The notes under the pieces are model-generated. The model saw only the letters and a list, made by a program, of their open reading frames with translations. It had not been told where the DNA came from and did not search any database. Source: CALBJU01 sp965247125 (GTDB taxonomy: Bacteria; Bacteroidota; Rhodothermia; Rhodothermales; UBA10348). From it: a DNA stretch of 64,000 nucleotides. The first letter of the stretch is position 1, and the number at the start of each line of letters is the position of its first letter. The stretch lies in the NCBI GenBank assembly GCA_965247125.1, contig CBDFGO010000001.1, positions 248,001 through 312,000 of the forward strand, written 5' to 3'. The position numbers and the translations under genes were made by a program. Positions 1 through 8,355 of this stretch are shown here, piece by piece.

Positions 1-84
1 GTACGGTGAAATAGCTGACGATGCGGTAGTAACAGAAACCGCTTCGTAGGACTTCGACAAACTGCGCATCGAAACAGAAATCAC

Positions 85-438
85 ATGTCTGAAAACTGGT
101 TGCACGCGGATGATCGGCCCTGGGGTCGTTGGGAGGAATACCTGAATGAATCGGGCTACCGGGTCAAACGCATTATCGTGCATCCCGGTGAGCGTATTTC
201 GCTCCAGCGGCATGCTCTGAGGAGTGAACACTGGGTGATCGTCTCGGGATCGGGCGAATTCACCCTGGATGACTCCGTGACGGCAGTCGGACCTGGAGAC
301 CGGGTATTTATCCCCGTCGGGGGTGTTCATCGAATCCAGAACGTTTCTACGGCAGACCTGATCATCATCGAGACCCAGTTGGGAGTCTGTGATGAAGATG
401 ATATTGAACGCCTTGAGGATGACTACGGCAGGGCCTGA
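85..438 (+). CDS. Cupin-domain protein, mannose-6-phosphate isomerase type II C-terminal family
   Basis: A 117-residue single-domain cupin. The opening RPWG motif (residues 11-14) and the order of beta strands match the C-terminal phosphomannose isomerase domain of bifunctional ManC-type enzymes. The metal-binding motif is visible as HPGERISLQRH with a following E-HW, and the second cupin motif as PGDRVFIPVGGVHR. The pyrophosphorylase half of ManC is absent, so this is a free-standing sugar-phosphate isomerase or a sugar-binding cupin of nucleotide-sugar metabolism; the exact reaction is inferred. It is followed 6 bases later by a convergent membrane protein gene. The first 84 bases of the window upstream of it contain no gene I can recognise. 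Confidence 0.85.
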   Translation: MSENWLHADDRPWGRWEEYLNESGYRVKRIIVHPGERISLQRHALRSEHWVIVSGSGEFTLDDSVTAVGPGDRVFIPVGGVHRIQNVSTADLIIIETQLGVCDEDDIERLEDDYGRA

Positions 439-444
439 CCCTCT

Positions 445-1560
445 TCAGGAGGCCTTGGTGACCTTGGTGGTCCTGCGCTGGATATGCCCGGTGGACAGAC
501 TGATTCCGAATACCAGAAAAATGTAGTACCCGAGTATTCTCCACGTCAGCAGGGACGGAACGAGAAGGGAGGTATCGGGCAGCAAATCACCAAAGAACAG
601 AGCATACAATCCCTCAACGCCCCCTGCACCGCCCGGAGTGGGCATGACAAGGGCTGAGATGTTCATCGCCATCGACCGGATGAACAAGAGCAACATATCC
701 ACATCGGGTACGAAACTCCAGATGACAAACACCGCGAGGGAATAGCGGGCCATCCAAGTCCCCGAAGTCAGTAGAAATCCCCGAAGGAAAAAATCACTTT
801 TCTGTCGGCGTAGTACCGACGCACGCGCGGAAAATTGCTCCATTTCGCCCGTGACCCGATCCCTGTATCTGCGTAGCAAGGGTAGACTGAAAACGCGATG
901 GGCAACCTTTCCGAGCAATTCTGGATGGAAGAGGGTTGCATACGCAAAAAGTCCAGCGTATGCCATCAGGAGGATGAAATAGGAGATCGCCGTCCATAAG
1001 CCGACAATTCCTACCGATGAGGGAATCACCTCCAGGTAGAATGCCGAGATCAGGATGACGGGCACAGATAGTGAGAACCAGACCTGGTCCAGAAGCATGA
1101 CATAGGTCATAACCGCCGATACATCACCGATAGCAATAGTTTTTCCGGACGACATCCGGGATTCTCTAGCGATGTAATACGCTGTAAGCGGGGCTCCACC
1201 CACGAGCGATGGCGAAATATTCGAGGCGAAGTCCCACGCGAGTTGGGAGCGAACGCCGGCTTTGAACCCGAGTGCGTGTCGGGAAATAAAGCTGATTCTC
1301 CAGCCCCCGAAAAGTACCCGAAGAACAACCATCGCCACGGCCCCTGACATGATCAGTGGGTCAACCGACGGAATAAATTTTTGAAATGCACCCTCATCCC
1401 AGGTGAAATATGCGATCACCAAAAGGACGCCTACTCCCAACCCGATGGGAAGGACGATCCCTTTTAGAGAGATACCGGGGTGATCTTCGTGATGATCATC
1501 GTGACGATCATCCGGCGGGTCCAGCTCCGGAGGTAGGTGACTGTGGCTGTCGTTGGACAT
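445..1560 (-). CDS. Lysylphosphatidylglycerol synthase transmembrane (flippase-like) family protein
   Basis: A 371-residue polytopic inner-membrane protein with about eight hydrophobic segments. The tract PGGAGGVEGLY near residues 310-320 is the conserved signature of the LPG_synthase_TM / UPF0104 family, whose members are the flippase portion of MprF or stand-alone polyisoprenoid-linked sugar or lipid flippases. There is no MprF synthetase domain, so lipid flipping or lipid-linked sugar export is the likelier role. The N-terminal 30 residues are rich in His and Asp (HDDHHEDH), a hydrophilic cytoplasmic tail that could bind metal. It is transcribed convergently with the cupin gene. Substrate unknown. 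Confidence 0.85.
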   Translation of the reverse strand: MSNDSHSHLPPELDPPDDRHDDHHEDHPGISLKGIVLPIGLGVGVLLVIAYFTWDEGAFQKFIPSVDPLIMSGAVAMVVLRVLFGGWRISFISRHALGFKAGVRSQLAWDFASNISPSLVGGAPLTAYYIARESRMSSGKTIAIGDVSAVMTYVMLLDQVWFSLSVPVILISAFYLEVIPSSVGIVGLWTAISYFILLMAYAGLFAYATLFHPELLGKVAHRVFSLPLLRRYRDRVTGEMEQFSARASVLRRQKSDFFLRGFLLTSGTWMARYSLAVFVIWSFVPDVDMLLLFIRSMAMNISALVMPTPGGAGGVEGLYALFFGDLLPDTSLLVPSLLTWRILGYYIFLVFGISLSTGHIQRRTTKVTKAS

Positions 1561-1734
1561 GGGCGGGTAACTGGCCTTTCTGGCCGGGGTTCATCAATTC
1601 CAGGTCGGTAGTGCAAGCCGCCTCGGAAAGCAGCATAGTATCAACTGCGTGCCGACACACGATAAGGAAAATAAGGAGTATCGATTTTGTGATTCATGAA
1701 TAGATGATAGATCACTGCCAGGTGTAGTGGTTGT

Positions 1735-2550
1735 ATGAAAGCCGACTTGCACATGCACTCCACCGCCTCGGATGGCAGATTGGCGCCAGCCGCGGTGATG
1801 GGAGCAGCTGCGAAGGCTGGCCTTGAAATCGTGTCGTTAACCGATCATGACACCGTGATGGGCGTGCAGGAGGCAAAATCAACTGCCCTATCACTCGGCC
1901 TGGACTTTGTCGTTGGTGCGGAAGTGAGCTCGGTTGCGAGCGGGGAAGAGGTCCACCTGTTGTCATATGGTTTCGACGAGGACGACGCTGGGATGCTGGA
2001 TTTTCTCGAGCTGCAACGCTCACGCCGTGATGAGCGTGCGATTGAGTTCGTTCGGCGTTTCAAATCAGTTGGCCTGCTGCCCGCCACAGCAGAACTCCCG
2101 GAGCTTGGCCATGGTCGCTCCATTGCGCGCCCTCACATCGCGGCGCTTCTGCTAGCGGCCGGTACCGTGGAGAGCCATGGTGAAGCCTTCGAACTGCATC
2201 TCTCGCCGGGTGGAGAACATTTCGTCGAGAAACCGATACCATCGGGGGCGGAGGTTATTGACACCGTGCACTCGGCCGGCGGCGTGGTCGTCCTGGCCCA
2301 TCCGGGGCATCGAACCTCGCATCAGACGGTGGTGGATCTTGTGGCCGCCGGCCTGGATGGGATTGAAGTGGTCCACCCGTCTCATGACGGTATGTTGACG
2401 GCATATTATCGCGCTCTGGCCTCTCGGGTGGGACTGTTCTGCACGGGAGGATCTGACTATCATGCAAGAGAGGATCACGGCGGCTCTTCCCAGGGAGAAT
2501 TCTGGATTGATATGGACGAGGAGCTTCGAAGATTGCTCAGGACCCATTAA
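1735..2550 (+). CDS. PHP-domain phosphoesterase (YciV/RNase AM-like)
   Basis: A 271-residue enzyme of the polymerase and histidinol phosphatase superfamily. All the metal-ligand motifs are present in order: DLHMHSTASDG at residues 3-13, TDHDT near residue 36, RPHIA near 130, LAHPGH near 190 and GSDYH near 239. This layout matches the YciV family, whose studied members remove phosphate from 3',5'-nucleoside bisphosphates or degrade short RNA from the 5' end. Cytoplasmic, no signal peptide. The 174 bases upstream hold no gene. Its stop lies about 60 bases before the start of the next exported protein, so the two may share a transcript. Confidence 0.88.
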   Translation: MKADLHMHSTASDGRLAPAAVMGAAAKAGLEIVSLTDHDTVMGVQEAKSTALSLGLDFVVGAEVSSVASGEEVHLLSYGFDEDDAGMLDFLELQRSRRDERAIEFVRRFKSVGLLPATAELPELGHGRSIARPHIAALLLAAGTVESHGEAFELHLSPGGEHFVEKPIPSGAEVIDTVHSAGGVVVLAHPGHRTSHQTVVDLVAAGLDGIEVVHPSHDGMLTAYYRALASRVGLFCTGGSDYHAREDHGGSSQGEFWIDMDEELRRLLRTH

Positions 2551-2611
2551 GGAGGCCCTGCGTTTGCGCCCAGATTCCAAACAATTCTTTTCTCTTCTCG
2601 AATCATCGATT

Positions 2612-4981
2612 ATGCGTCGGACATGTTTTTGCTTCGCGATTACGTTGACGCTGGCGCTCGGTATTTCCCCCTTCGCGGAAACTGCTCACGCTCAAGAGGT
2701 CGAGGCATGGACCGCTCATACCTCTTTCAGCGCCGCAATTGATCTGACGCTAACATCGACCCACTCATGGGTGGCCACGTCCGGTGGTATTTACAGCGTC
2801 GAGCATTCGAGTGGCTCTATCAGTCGACTCACTGTTGTCGACGGACTGGCCAATGTGGGAGCCTCTGCCATTGCCGCAGATGAGACTCGTTCGTTGATCT
2901 GGGTTGGATACGATACCGGACTTCTGGACCGCATCGATACACAAACCGGTGTTATCACGACTTTTCGGGACATTGAAAGGGCTGATCAGTTTTCTGACCG
3001 CGGAATAAACAGGATCCGAATTCAGGGCGACTCACTGATGATCGCGACCGAATTCGGAATCGTAGTATTTGATCCCCTGAGGAGCGAGGTTCGCGACTCC
3101 TATAGCCGACTTGGAAATTTGTCGGTCGCAGTCGCAGTTCAAGATGTACTGATCGACGCGTCCGTCGCGGGTGTACAGACCATCTGGGTAGCCACAGCCG
3201 AGGGAGTCGCGCGTGCGCCCCTCCATGGAGTGAACCTCAAAGATCCCGGGTCGTGGACGGCCGAAAATATTCCAGGTGGAGCGAATGCTCCCGCAGTGTT
3301 GGCCCTGGCCCAGGTAGCGGGCGTCTTATACGCAGGTACCGAATCTGACGTATACGTTCGTAGTGCTGCGGGTAGCTATCAGAAACTGGGTTTGACCGGT
3401 AGGCCGGTAGCGCAGATGGCGGCGAATTCAGAAAACATCGTAGCCACGGCTCAATTCACTTTGCTTGTCATCCGACCGACCGGATTTCACACCGCTCACG
3501 CCGTAGACGGCATGCCCTTTCCGGTGGCGAGCCAGTTGGACGGCGCGGGCCGACTCTGGATCGTGGATGCATCCAGCGGCCTTGGAAATGGAAACACCCC
3601 GATAGAAAGCACAGGAACCGCCGTGCTTGATTCAATTATTCTTCCGTCGGGGCCCGCAGACGGTCTCTTTTCACTGATTTCGATTGCTGATACCGGTGAG
3701 GTCTGGCTGTCGGGAGTCAACTCTCCAAACACCGGATTCTATAAACTGGATACCGTTGGGGAGTGGACCACCTATTCGACGCTGACCATCCCAGAGCTGG
3801 AAGGGAAAGCTGCGTATGTGCACGTGTATGCTGCGTCCGACGGGACGGGGTGGGCCGGATCCGAAGGGGCTGGAGTGGCCAGTGTCAGCCCGGACGGAGG
3901 GGTGATCACCTATGGTGAGTCGAATTCTTCGCTCGAGCCCGCTCCGGGCGGAGGTTCGTTCATTGTTGTGGGTGGATTGCACGAGGATAATCTGGGAAAC
4001 ATGTGGTTTTCGACTCGCGCGAGCGGAAAGCCGTTGCACTTGAGGATGGCTAGCGGAGCGTGGACTTCCTTCGGCCCGAAGGTCGGCCAGGGATTGTTGT
4101 CCAGCGCGACAGCGTATGGCCGGATCTTTGTCGATTCATTCGACCAGAAATGGATTATTATCCACAGTGAGGCCGATTTCCGAACAAAAAAAGGACTCAT
4201 GGTCCTGGAAACAGGTATTCCAGAGAATGTTAGTGACGACGAATTTCAGTTTTTTGGAACGAAAGGTGGGGCCGGCCAGGGCCTGCCTTCCGTTGAAGTC
4301 AATGCAGTTGTTGAAGACAAAGACGGACTAATCTGGGTCGCCACAGAGAGTGGACCTGCCTATTTTGTCAACACCGGCATTGTTGCGCGGGACCAATCTG
4401 CCATCGCAATCTGGCCCCAATGGGCTGATCGTTCAAACGGTACCTTCCTGCTCTTCAGCCTGAACATTCACGACATGGCTGTTGACCCTGCCGGCCGTAT
4501 TTGGTTTGCTACGGACGATGGGGCGTGGCTTGCGGAAGCGGTCGAAGGAGGCTACGAGCAGGTGTATCATTTCACGACCGAAAACTCGCCGCTTTTTTCG
4601 AACGAAGTGCTGGCGGTCGCTGTCGACGATGAGTCCGGGGAAGTTTACTTTTCGACGGACCGTGGTCTGATCAGCTTCGCTTCTGATGCGATTGCGCCGG
4701 TGAACAAAGTCGTCGACCTGAAAGTTTTTCCGAACCCTGTTCGCATAAACGGCGATCAGGCTCCTGAGGTGTTTATCGAGGGCCTGGTTCCTGCCACATC
4801 TATCCGAATAGTGACTCCAGCGGGTTACATCGTGCGGAGGCTCGAGGCTCGTGGGGGACGTATTCGATGGGATGCACGCGATGAAAACGGAAATCTTGTT
4901 TCCTCAGGGGTGTACCTGATCGTTGCCGTGGGGCAGAATGACGAGGGTACGGCCTATGGAAAAATTGCAGTCATCCGCTGA
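2612..4981 (+). CDS. porZ: PorZ-like beta-propeller protein with C-terminal type IX sorting-like domain
   Basis: I place the start at the ATG at 2612 because a signal peptide begins there (basic MRR, hydrophobic core, cleavage near AHAQ); the reading frame is open further upstream, back to 2462 inside the preceding gene. The mature protein, about 765 residues, starts with the W-x-x-H segment and repeated propeller blades (WVATSGGIYS, WVGYDTGLLD, IATEFGIVVFD, WVATESGPAYF, WFATDDGAWL) typical of PorZ, a periplasmic or surface component of the type IX secretion system. The last 90 residues form an Ig-like C-terminal domain (VFPNPV..., GVYLIVAV..., GKIAVIR) of the FlgD/type IX sorting kind. The gene symbol rests on architecture, and other two-component-propeller exported proteins look similar. 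Confidence 0.72.
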   Translation: MRRTCFCFAITLTLALGISPFAETAHAQEVEAWTAHTSFSAAIDLTLTSTHSWVATSGGIYSVEHSSGSISRLTVVDGLANVGASAIAADETRSLIWVGYDTGLLDRIDTQTGVITTFRDIERADQFSDRGINRIRIQGDSLMIATEFGIVVFDPLRSEVRDSYSRLGNLSVAVAVQDVLIDASVAGVQTIWVATAEGVARAPLHGVNLKDPGSWTAENIPGGANAPAVLALAQVAGVLYAGTESDVYVRSAAGSYQKLGLTGRPVAQMAANSENIVATAQFTLLVIRPTGFHTAHAVDGMPFPVASQLDGAGRLWIVDASSGLGNGNTPIESTGTAVLDSIILPSGPADGLFSLISIADTGEVWLSGVNSPNTGFYKLDTVGEWTTYSTLTIPELEGKAAYVHVYAASDGTGWAGSEGAGVASVSPDGGVITYGESNSSLEPAPGGGSFIVVGGLHEDNLGNMWFSTRASGKPLHLRMASGAWTSFGPKVGQGLLSSATAYGRIFVDSFDQKWIIIHSEADFRTKKGLMVLETGIPENVSDDEFQFFGTKGGAGQGLPSVEVNAVVEDKDGLIWVATESGPAYFVNTGIVARDQSAIAIWPQWADRSNGTFLLFSLNIHDMAVDPAGRIWFATDDGAWLAEAVEGGYEQVYHFTTENSPLFSNEVLAVAVDDESGEVYFSTDRGLISFASDAIAPVNKVVDLKVFPNPVRINGDQAPEVFIEGLVPATSIRIVTPAGYIVRRLEARGGRIRWDARDENGNLVSSGVYLIVAVGQNDEGTAYGKIAVIR

Positions 4982-5021
4982 CCACCAGGGCGAGTACATA
5001 AAAAGTTCAAATGTGACGCTG

Positions 5022-5051
5022 TTGCCCCGTATTCATTTACCGCCATATATT
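5022..5051 (+). promoter_or_regulatory. Sigma70-like promoter of the tRNA-His gene
   Basis: TTGCCC at 5022-5027 and TATATT at 5046-5051 are separated by 18 bases and lie 24 bases before the tRNA-His gene. The promoter I see for tRNA-Ser near 26.3 kb has the same distance from its -10 box to the tRNA, which supports both calls. Confidence 0.5.
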
Positions 5052-5074
5052 ACCGGTCTGTGATTTGATTTCAT

Positions 5075-5152
5075 GGTGGTCGTAGCTCAGTTGGTTAGAG
5101 CGCCAGGTTGTGGCCCTGGAGGTCGGGGGTTCAATCCCCCTCGATCACCCCA
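5075..5152 (+). tRNA. tRNA-His (anticodon GTG)
   Basis: A full cloverleaf. Acceptor stem GTGGTCG (5076-5082) pairs with CGATCAC (5142-5148). The extra G at -1 (5075) faces C73 (5149), the identity pair of tRNA-His. The anticodon stem CCAGG/CCTGG encloses TTGTGGC with GTG at 5110-5112. The T arm GGGGGTTCAATCCCCC is intact. The 3' CCA is encoded (5150-5152). Confidence 0.96.
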
Positions 5153-5189
5153 ATGAGAGATTCGTCAGTTGTCATTTCGATTCCAAGAT

Positions 5190-5262
5190 GCCGCGTTCGT
5201 CTAGGGGTTTAGGACGCCGCCCTTTCACGGCGGTAACACGGGTTCAAATCCCGTACGCGGTA
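5190..5262 (+). tRNA. tRNA-Glu (anticodon TTC)
   Basis: Acceptor stem GCCGCGT (5190-5196) pairs with ACGCGGT (5255-5261). The anticodon stem CCGCC/GGCGG encloses CTTTCAC with TTC as anticodon. The T arm ACGGG-TTCAAAT-CCCGT is intact. After the discriminator A the genome reads CCC, not CCA, so CCA must be added by enzyme. The C-terminal codons of the recombinase on the other strand run through this gene as far as 5209, which makes it the likely landing region of the mobile element. Confidence 0.95.
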
Positions 5263-6792
5263 CCCTTCGGGACCGGTCACCATTTCGGGTGGCCGGTCCT
5301 GTTTGTATTCGCTTTTTTTCGCATTAAAAAGATCGAAAATGGGATGGAGGTTCGGGGTTCGAAGTGTTAATTTTTCATACACGAGTATCCCGTTGAACAT
5401 CAAACCAACAATCTCCCGCTTTACGTCAATGGGTGCAGACGCCCAGTAATTCGGTAGGTCTGAGAGCAGCGACAGACCGAACCGAGCATGCAGTACGAGA
5501 TCGTTATCACGCGCTTCTAACCGGGCGAGTTCAGCGAGGGCATCGCTGCGATGATCCATGTAGTGTTGCTTCACACGCTCGTACGAGTCTTTCTCAAGTT
5601 GCCCTTCGAAATAGCTTACGTCAGCTTCGCCCAGTTTTCCTTCAAGCTCCGCTAGTCGCAGGTTGAGCGCTACGGTCGTTTGGCTCCTCTCCGTGTCGGA
5701 GGAATTCTCTACATCCTTCAAAATTTCGATGTATAGCTCGGCCACCTCCGGAGGCACAGTGAGCTCTCGAAGGCGATTCTCGAAGCCCTCATGGACAATT
5801 CTGGCAGCTGTCGTTCCTTTGCATGCCTTTGCGTAGCAGTGATAGTACCAGTAGACGCCGCCGTTACCTCTGCTGCGCCCGCCAGTTAAACGGCCGCCGC
5901 AGCGCTCGCACTCGAGAAATCCTCTGAGCGAAAGCTCGGGTCGAATACGCGGTGATTTTCCAGCCTTGCGCGCGTTCCGGTTGTCAAGGATATTCTGGAC
6001 CCGGTTATATAGAGCCTCGTCAACGATTTGCTCGTGACGACCATCGACAACTTCCTCGAGCTCATCGCGCCAAGCTGGAATTCTGATTTTGCCAGTGTAC
6101 AGAGGACTCCTCAGCATCTCCGGGAATTTGGATCTGCTTAGTTTCAGTCCCTTCTCTCCCAGCTTCCGTCTCACTTCTTCGACCGTCAAATGACCGGCTG
6201 AATACAGTTCGAACGCTTCGCGAACGAGAGGAGCGCGTCCGTCCTGGACGAGCTCAGGTTTCGCCTTTCCTGTTCGCTCTGAACTGTAACCAATTGGGGC
6301 CCGGTTCACCCATCGACCTTCTTTCATGGCCCGACGCATTCCCTCTTTTACGCGTTTGCTTTTCATCCGGTTATCCGTTTCGGCAATACCCAAGTGTATA
6401 AGTTGCATCAAGAACGAAGCGGGATTATCGTCATCAATAGGCTCCTGAATTGCATTGTACTCGATTCCGAGTTCCCGAAGCTCTCTTCCCATGCTCAACG
6501 CTTCCAGCGCGTCGCGGGAAAATCGGTCCCAGCGATCAAAAAGAAGGTAATCGACCTGCGTTTTGTGCTTCCGGAGATACACGAGTGCCTCTTGAAACCC
6601 AGGTCGACCCTCAAACGATTTTGCGGACGCATCGTCCTGAAAATGTGCGACGACCTCGATTCCGTGATGGCGGCAGTGCGCACAAAGGCGCTCCTCCTGA
6701 GCGCGGAGACTGTATCCACGCTCCGCTTGTTCGTTGGTTGACACACGCGTGTAAATCACGGCGCGTCTACGACTTCTGTTTCCTTGATCCAT
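5209..6792 (-). CDS. Large serine recombinase (element integrase)
   Basis: A 527-residue resolvase/invertase-type recombinase. The N-terminal resolvase domain has the catalytic serine in YTRVSTNEQ (about S18) and the arginines of FDRWDRFSRD. It is followed by a recombinase domain (about residues 160-270), a zinc ribbon (CERCGG ... CYAKAC, about 295-325) and a coiled coil (about 370-420), the usual order of phage and ICE integrases. The last 25 or so codons are encoded by the tRNA-Glu terminator and by the tRNA gene in antisense, ending at a stop inside the tRNA, so this C-terminus was probably created by integration. It overlaps a 45-residue gene at its 5' end. It most likely drives integration and excision. 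Confidence 0.92.
   Translation of the reverse strand: MDQGNRSRRRAVIYTRVSTNEQAERGYSLRAQEERLCAHCRHHGIEVVAHFQDDASAKSFEGRPGFQEALVYLRKHKTQVDYLLFDRWDRFSRDALEALSMGRELRELGIEYNAIQEPIDDDNPASFLMQLIHLGIAETDNRMKSKRVKEGMRRAMKEGRWVNRAPIGYSSERTGKAKPELVQDGRAPLVREAFELYSAGHLTVEEVRRKLGEKGLKLSRSKFPEMLRSPLYTGKIRIPAWRDELEEVVDGRHEQIVDEALYNRVQNILDNRNARKAGKSPRIRPELSLRGFLECERCGGRLTGGRSRGNGGVYWYYHCYAKACKGTTAARIVHEGFENRLRELTVPPEVAELYIEILKDVENSSDTERSQTTVALNLRLAELEGKLGEADVSYFEGQLEKDSYERVKQHYMDHRSDALAELARLEARDNDLVLHARFGLSLLSDLPNYWASAPIDVKREIVGLMFNGILVYEKLTLRTPNLHPIFDLFNAKKSEYKQDRPPEMVTGPEGYRVRDLNPCYRRERAAS
5270..5320 (+). terminator. Rho-independent terminator after tRNA-Glu
   Basis: A 12-bp stem (5270-5281 with 5288-5299, one G-T pair, loop ATTTCG) is followed by a T-rich tract with a run of seven T at about 5312-5318. 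The hairpin lies inside the reading frame of the antisense recombinase. Confidence 0.75.
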
Positions 6793-6904
6793 TTTCGATT
6801 TGTGCTAGGATGTAGAGGAACTCGCGGATGGCCTCGATCTCCATGTCCTCGTAGGAGCGGCCATGTTTATTCAGGATGGTTCGACATCGCTTGATGGACA
6901 GCAT
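6767..6904 (-). CDS. Small conserved-looking protein upstream of the recombinase
   Basis: A 45-residue reading frame from ATG at 6904 to TAG at 6767, overlapping the recombinase start by 26 bases in another frame. The sequence (ILNKHGRSYEDMEIEAIREF, then LYILAQIE) is amphipathic and helical. It resembles, by my recollection, short proteins often found directly before serine recombinases and phage integrases that share an IREFLY-LAEI-like motif. Function unknown; a recombination-directionality or expression-coupling role is only a guess. The overlap suggests translational coupling. Confidence 0.5.
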   Translation of the reverse strand: MLSIKRCRTILNKHGRSYEDMEIEAIREFLYILAQIENGSRKQKS

Positions 6905-6994
6905 TGTGTTCGCCGTAAAGGGCGCCTCCGGAGTTACCGGTCAGCGCACAGCGATTGTGATGAAACCTTCTGGATATAACAGCAGGCATGTGGG

Positions 6995-7282
6995 TTAGAA
7001 TCTGAACAGAAGTTTGCGGAAAAGGCTTACAACTCGACCATTTCGCCTCTTTATGACGAGGTCCTGGTTATCAGCTTCAGATAACAGTCGATTGACCGTC
7101 ACATTGACGCTCGCATTGTGACCATCACAGGAAAAGGTCTCTTCGACGTGAATGTTCTTGATACCGGTCTCACATGTCGTCACCTGGATCGTCCTTCTTC
7201 CGGTCTGACGCACCGCGTCGATCAGGGCGCACTCACTTGGAGAGAGTCCAGTCTTGAAGTAAGCTATATCTTGCTTCGTCAT
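6995..7282 (-). CDS. Hypothetical protein, 95 residues, coupled to the HTH membrane protein
   Basis: I do not recognise this family. The start ATG overlaps the stop of the upstream HTH gene by 4 bases (7279-7282), so the two are likely translated together. The protein is soluble, with a central beta-rich part (IQVTTCETGIKNIHVEETF, NASVNVTVNRLL) and a basic C-terminal tail (KRRNGRVVSLFRKLLFRF) that could touch DNA or membrane. The pairing of a small HTH regulator with a small partner resembles toxin-antitoxin or phage-repressor pairs, but no catalytic motif is visible. Confidence 0.55.
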   Translation of the reverse strand: MTKQDIAYFKTGLSPSECALIDAVRQTGRRTIQVTTCETGIKNIHVEETFSCDGHNASVNVTVNRLLSEADNQDLVIKRRNGRVVSLFRKLLFRF

Positions 7283-7653
7283 TGTGCTTCCCGTTTGGAC
7301 TCGTCCAAAAGAGCCAATCCCTTCACGATGAAATAAGCAGCACCACCGATGAGGAGCGCTTTAGCAAGAAGCTTTAACGATTCGTCAGCTCTTTCGGGCT
7401 TTTCGGCTGTCGGAAATTGATATGGCCCGTCATAAGAGCCAAACACCTCTATCCAAAGTTGGTATAGAACTCCATTATGTGCAGGTTCAGGGTCATATCG
7501 GCCCGCTTCCCAGCGCTGGACTGTTCCTCCATCACGGCCAAAAAATTGTCCCATTTTGGTTTGACTCCAACCGAGTGCTTTGCGCAAATGCTGAATCTCG
7601 TTGGGAGCAAGAGGTGGTATCGGGCGATACTCGCTATAGAGAATAGGAGCCAT
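7279..7653 (-). CDS. XRE/MqsA-type helix-turn-helix protein with a C-terminal membrane segment
   Basis: A 124-residue protein. Residues 15-60 form a HTH of the MqsA/XRE kind (RKALGWSQTKMGQFFGRDG, then VQRWEAGR). Residues about 95-115 (LAKALLIGGAAYFIVKGLALL) form a hydrophobic helix that would anchor the regulator in the membrane. Membrane-anchored HTH proteins are unusual and can act as regulators that sense the envelope. It is followed with a 4-base overlap by the 95-residue unknown gene. It probably regulates the element or the downstream gene; target unknown. Confidence 0.75.
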   Translation of the reverse strand: MAPILYSEYRPIPPLAPNEIQHLRKALGWSQTKMGQFFGRDGGTVQRWEAGRYDPEPAHNGVLYQLWIEVFGSYDGPYQFPTAEKPERADESLKLLAKALLIGGAAYFIVKGLALLDESKREAQ

Positions 7654-7684
7654 CTACTGTCAACCGACTGTCGAATGATATTGA

Positions 7685-8152
7685 TTACACATCCCAAGGT
7701 GCACTGTAATATACATAAATACATAGATAACTTCCAAAAGATATATGTTGGAAAAACCGACTTTTTGGCCGGTTTTCTGTGTCAAGCAGGCTCGCGGGAT
7801 CAAAACCTGGGTACGAGTGCTCAAATATTTGCCGAATGTAGTCCTCTAGATTCGGATCTGCTTGCATAAGCTCAAGTGGGCCTCCTACTTGCATAATTGC
7901 CTTCAATACTCTCTCCAAGCAGACTGTCGCATCGAATCGCTGCCGGTCGTCAGCTCGCACGAGAACGGCCACGGCCGGAAGGAGAGTTGCGACAGTTATC
8001 GAAACTCCGGCGGTCATTAAGTACCGTCCATCCAGGTAGCTGGAGATTGCAGATGGGACCTGTGCATACTCACCAAACAAACCATCTCTCATTTTAATGT
8101 AGCGTTGGAAGGACCATCCCGCGGATTCAAAAACCCGAAATTCCGATATCAC
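7685..8152 (-). CDS. Hypothetical protein, 155 residues
   Basis: Unrecognised. It starts with GTG at 8152, overlapping by 4 bases the stop of a 68-residue frame upstream. There is one moderately hydrophobic stretch near residues 45-67 (MTAGVSITVATLLPAVAVLV), possibly a single membrane helix, followed by a soluble part. With the two small frames before it, it may be a set of coupled genes or one gene broken by frameshifts: each step is the same frame change with only 4-7 bases of overlap. I cannot decide between these. Confidence 0.4.
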   Translation of the reverse strand: MISEFRVFESAGWSFQRYIKMRDGLFGEYAQVPSAISSYLDGRYLMTAGVSITVATLLPAVAVLVRADDRQRFDATVCLERVLKAIMQVGGPLELMQADPNLEDYIRQIFEHSYPGFDPASLLDTENRPKSRFFQHISFGSYLCIYVYYSAPWDV

Positions 8153-8355
8153 AGCGTACCCTTCCAGCGGTCACGAGCAGTTATCCCCCCAGCAGCAATG
8201 TTGTTCTGAATTCCTTCGCAAAACAAGAGCCAAGGCCAGAAGGTTTTGTTCGACTGGTCGCGACGCAACGTTTGCGGGATAGGTAGTCCACGAAGCCCAA
8301 ACATCAACATCTCGAGGATGGCGTCAAAGCCTCTAACCGCCGCCTCAGCTACCAC
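8149..8355 (-). CDS. Hypothetical small protein or fragment, 68 residues
   Basis: Unrecognised frame beginning with GTG at 8355 inside the end of the previous frame and ending over the start of the next. The content (AVRGFDAILEMLMFGLRGLP ... NKTFWPWLLFCEGIQNN) is hydrophobic in patches. It could be the middle part of a single disrupted gene covering 7685-8618. No ribosome-binding site is obvious. Confidence 0.3.
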   Translation of the reverse strand: MVAEAAVRGFDAILEMLMFGLRGLPIPQTLRRDQSNKTFWPWLLFCEGIQNNIAAGGITARDRWKGTL

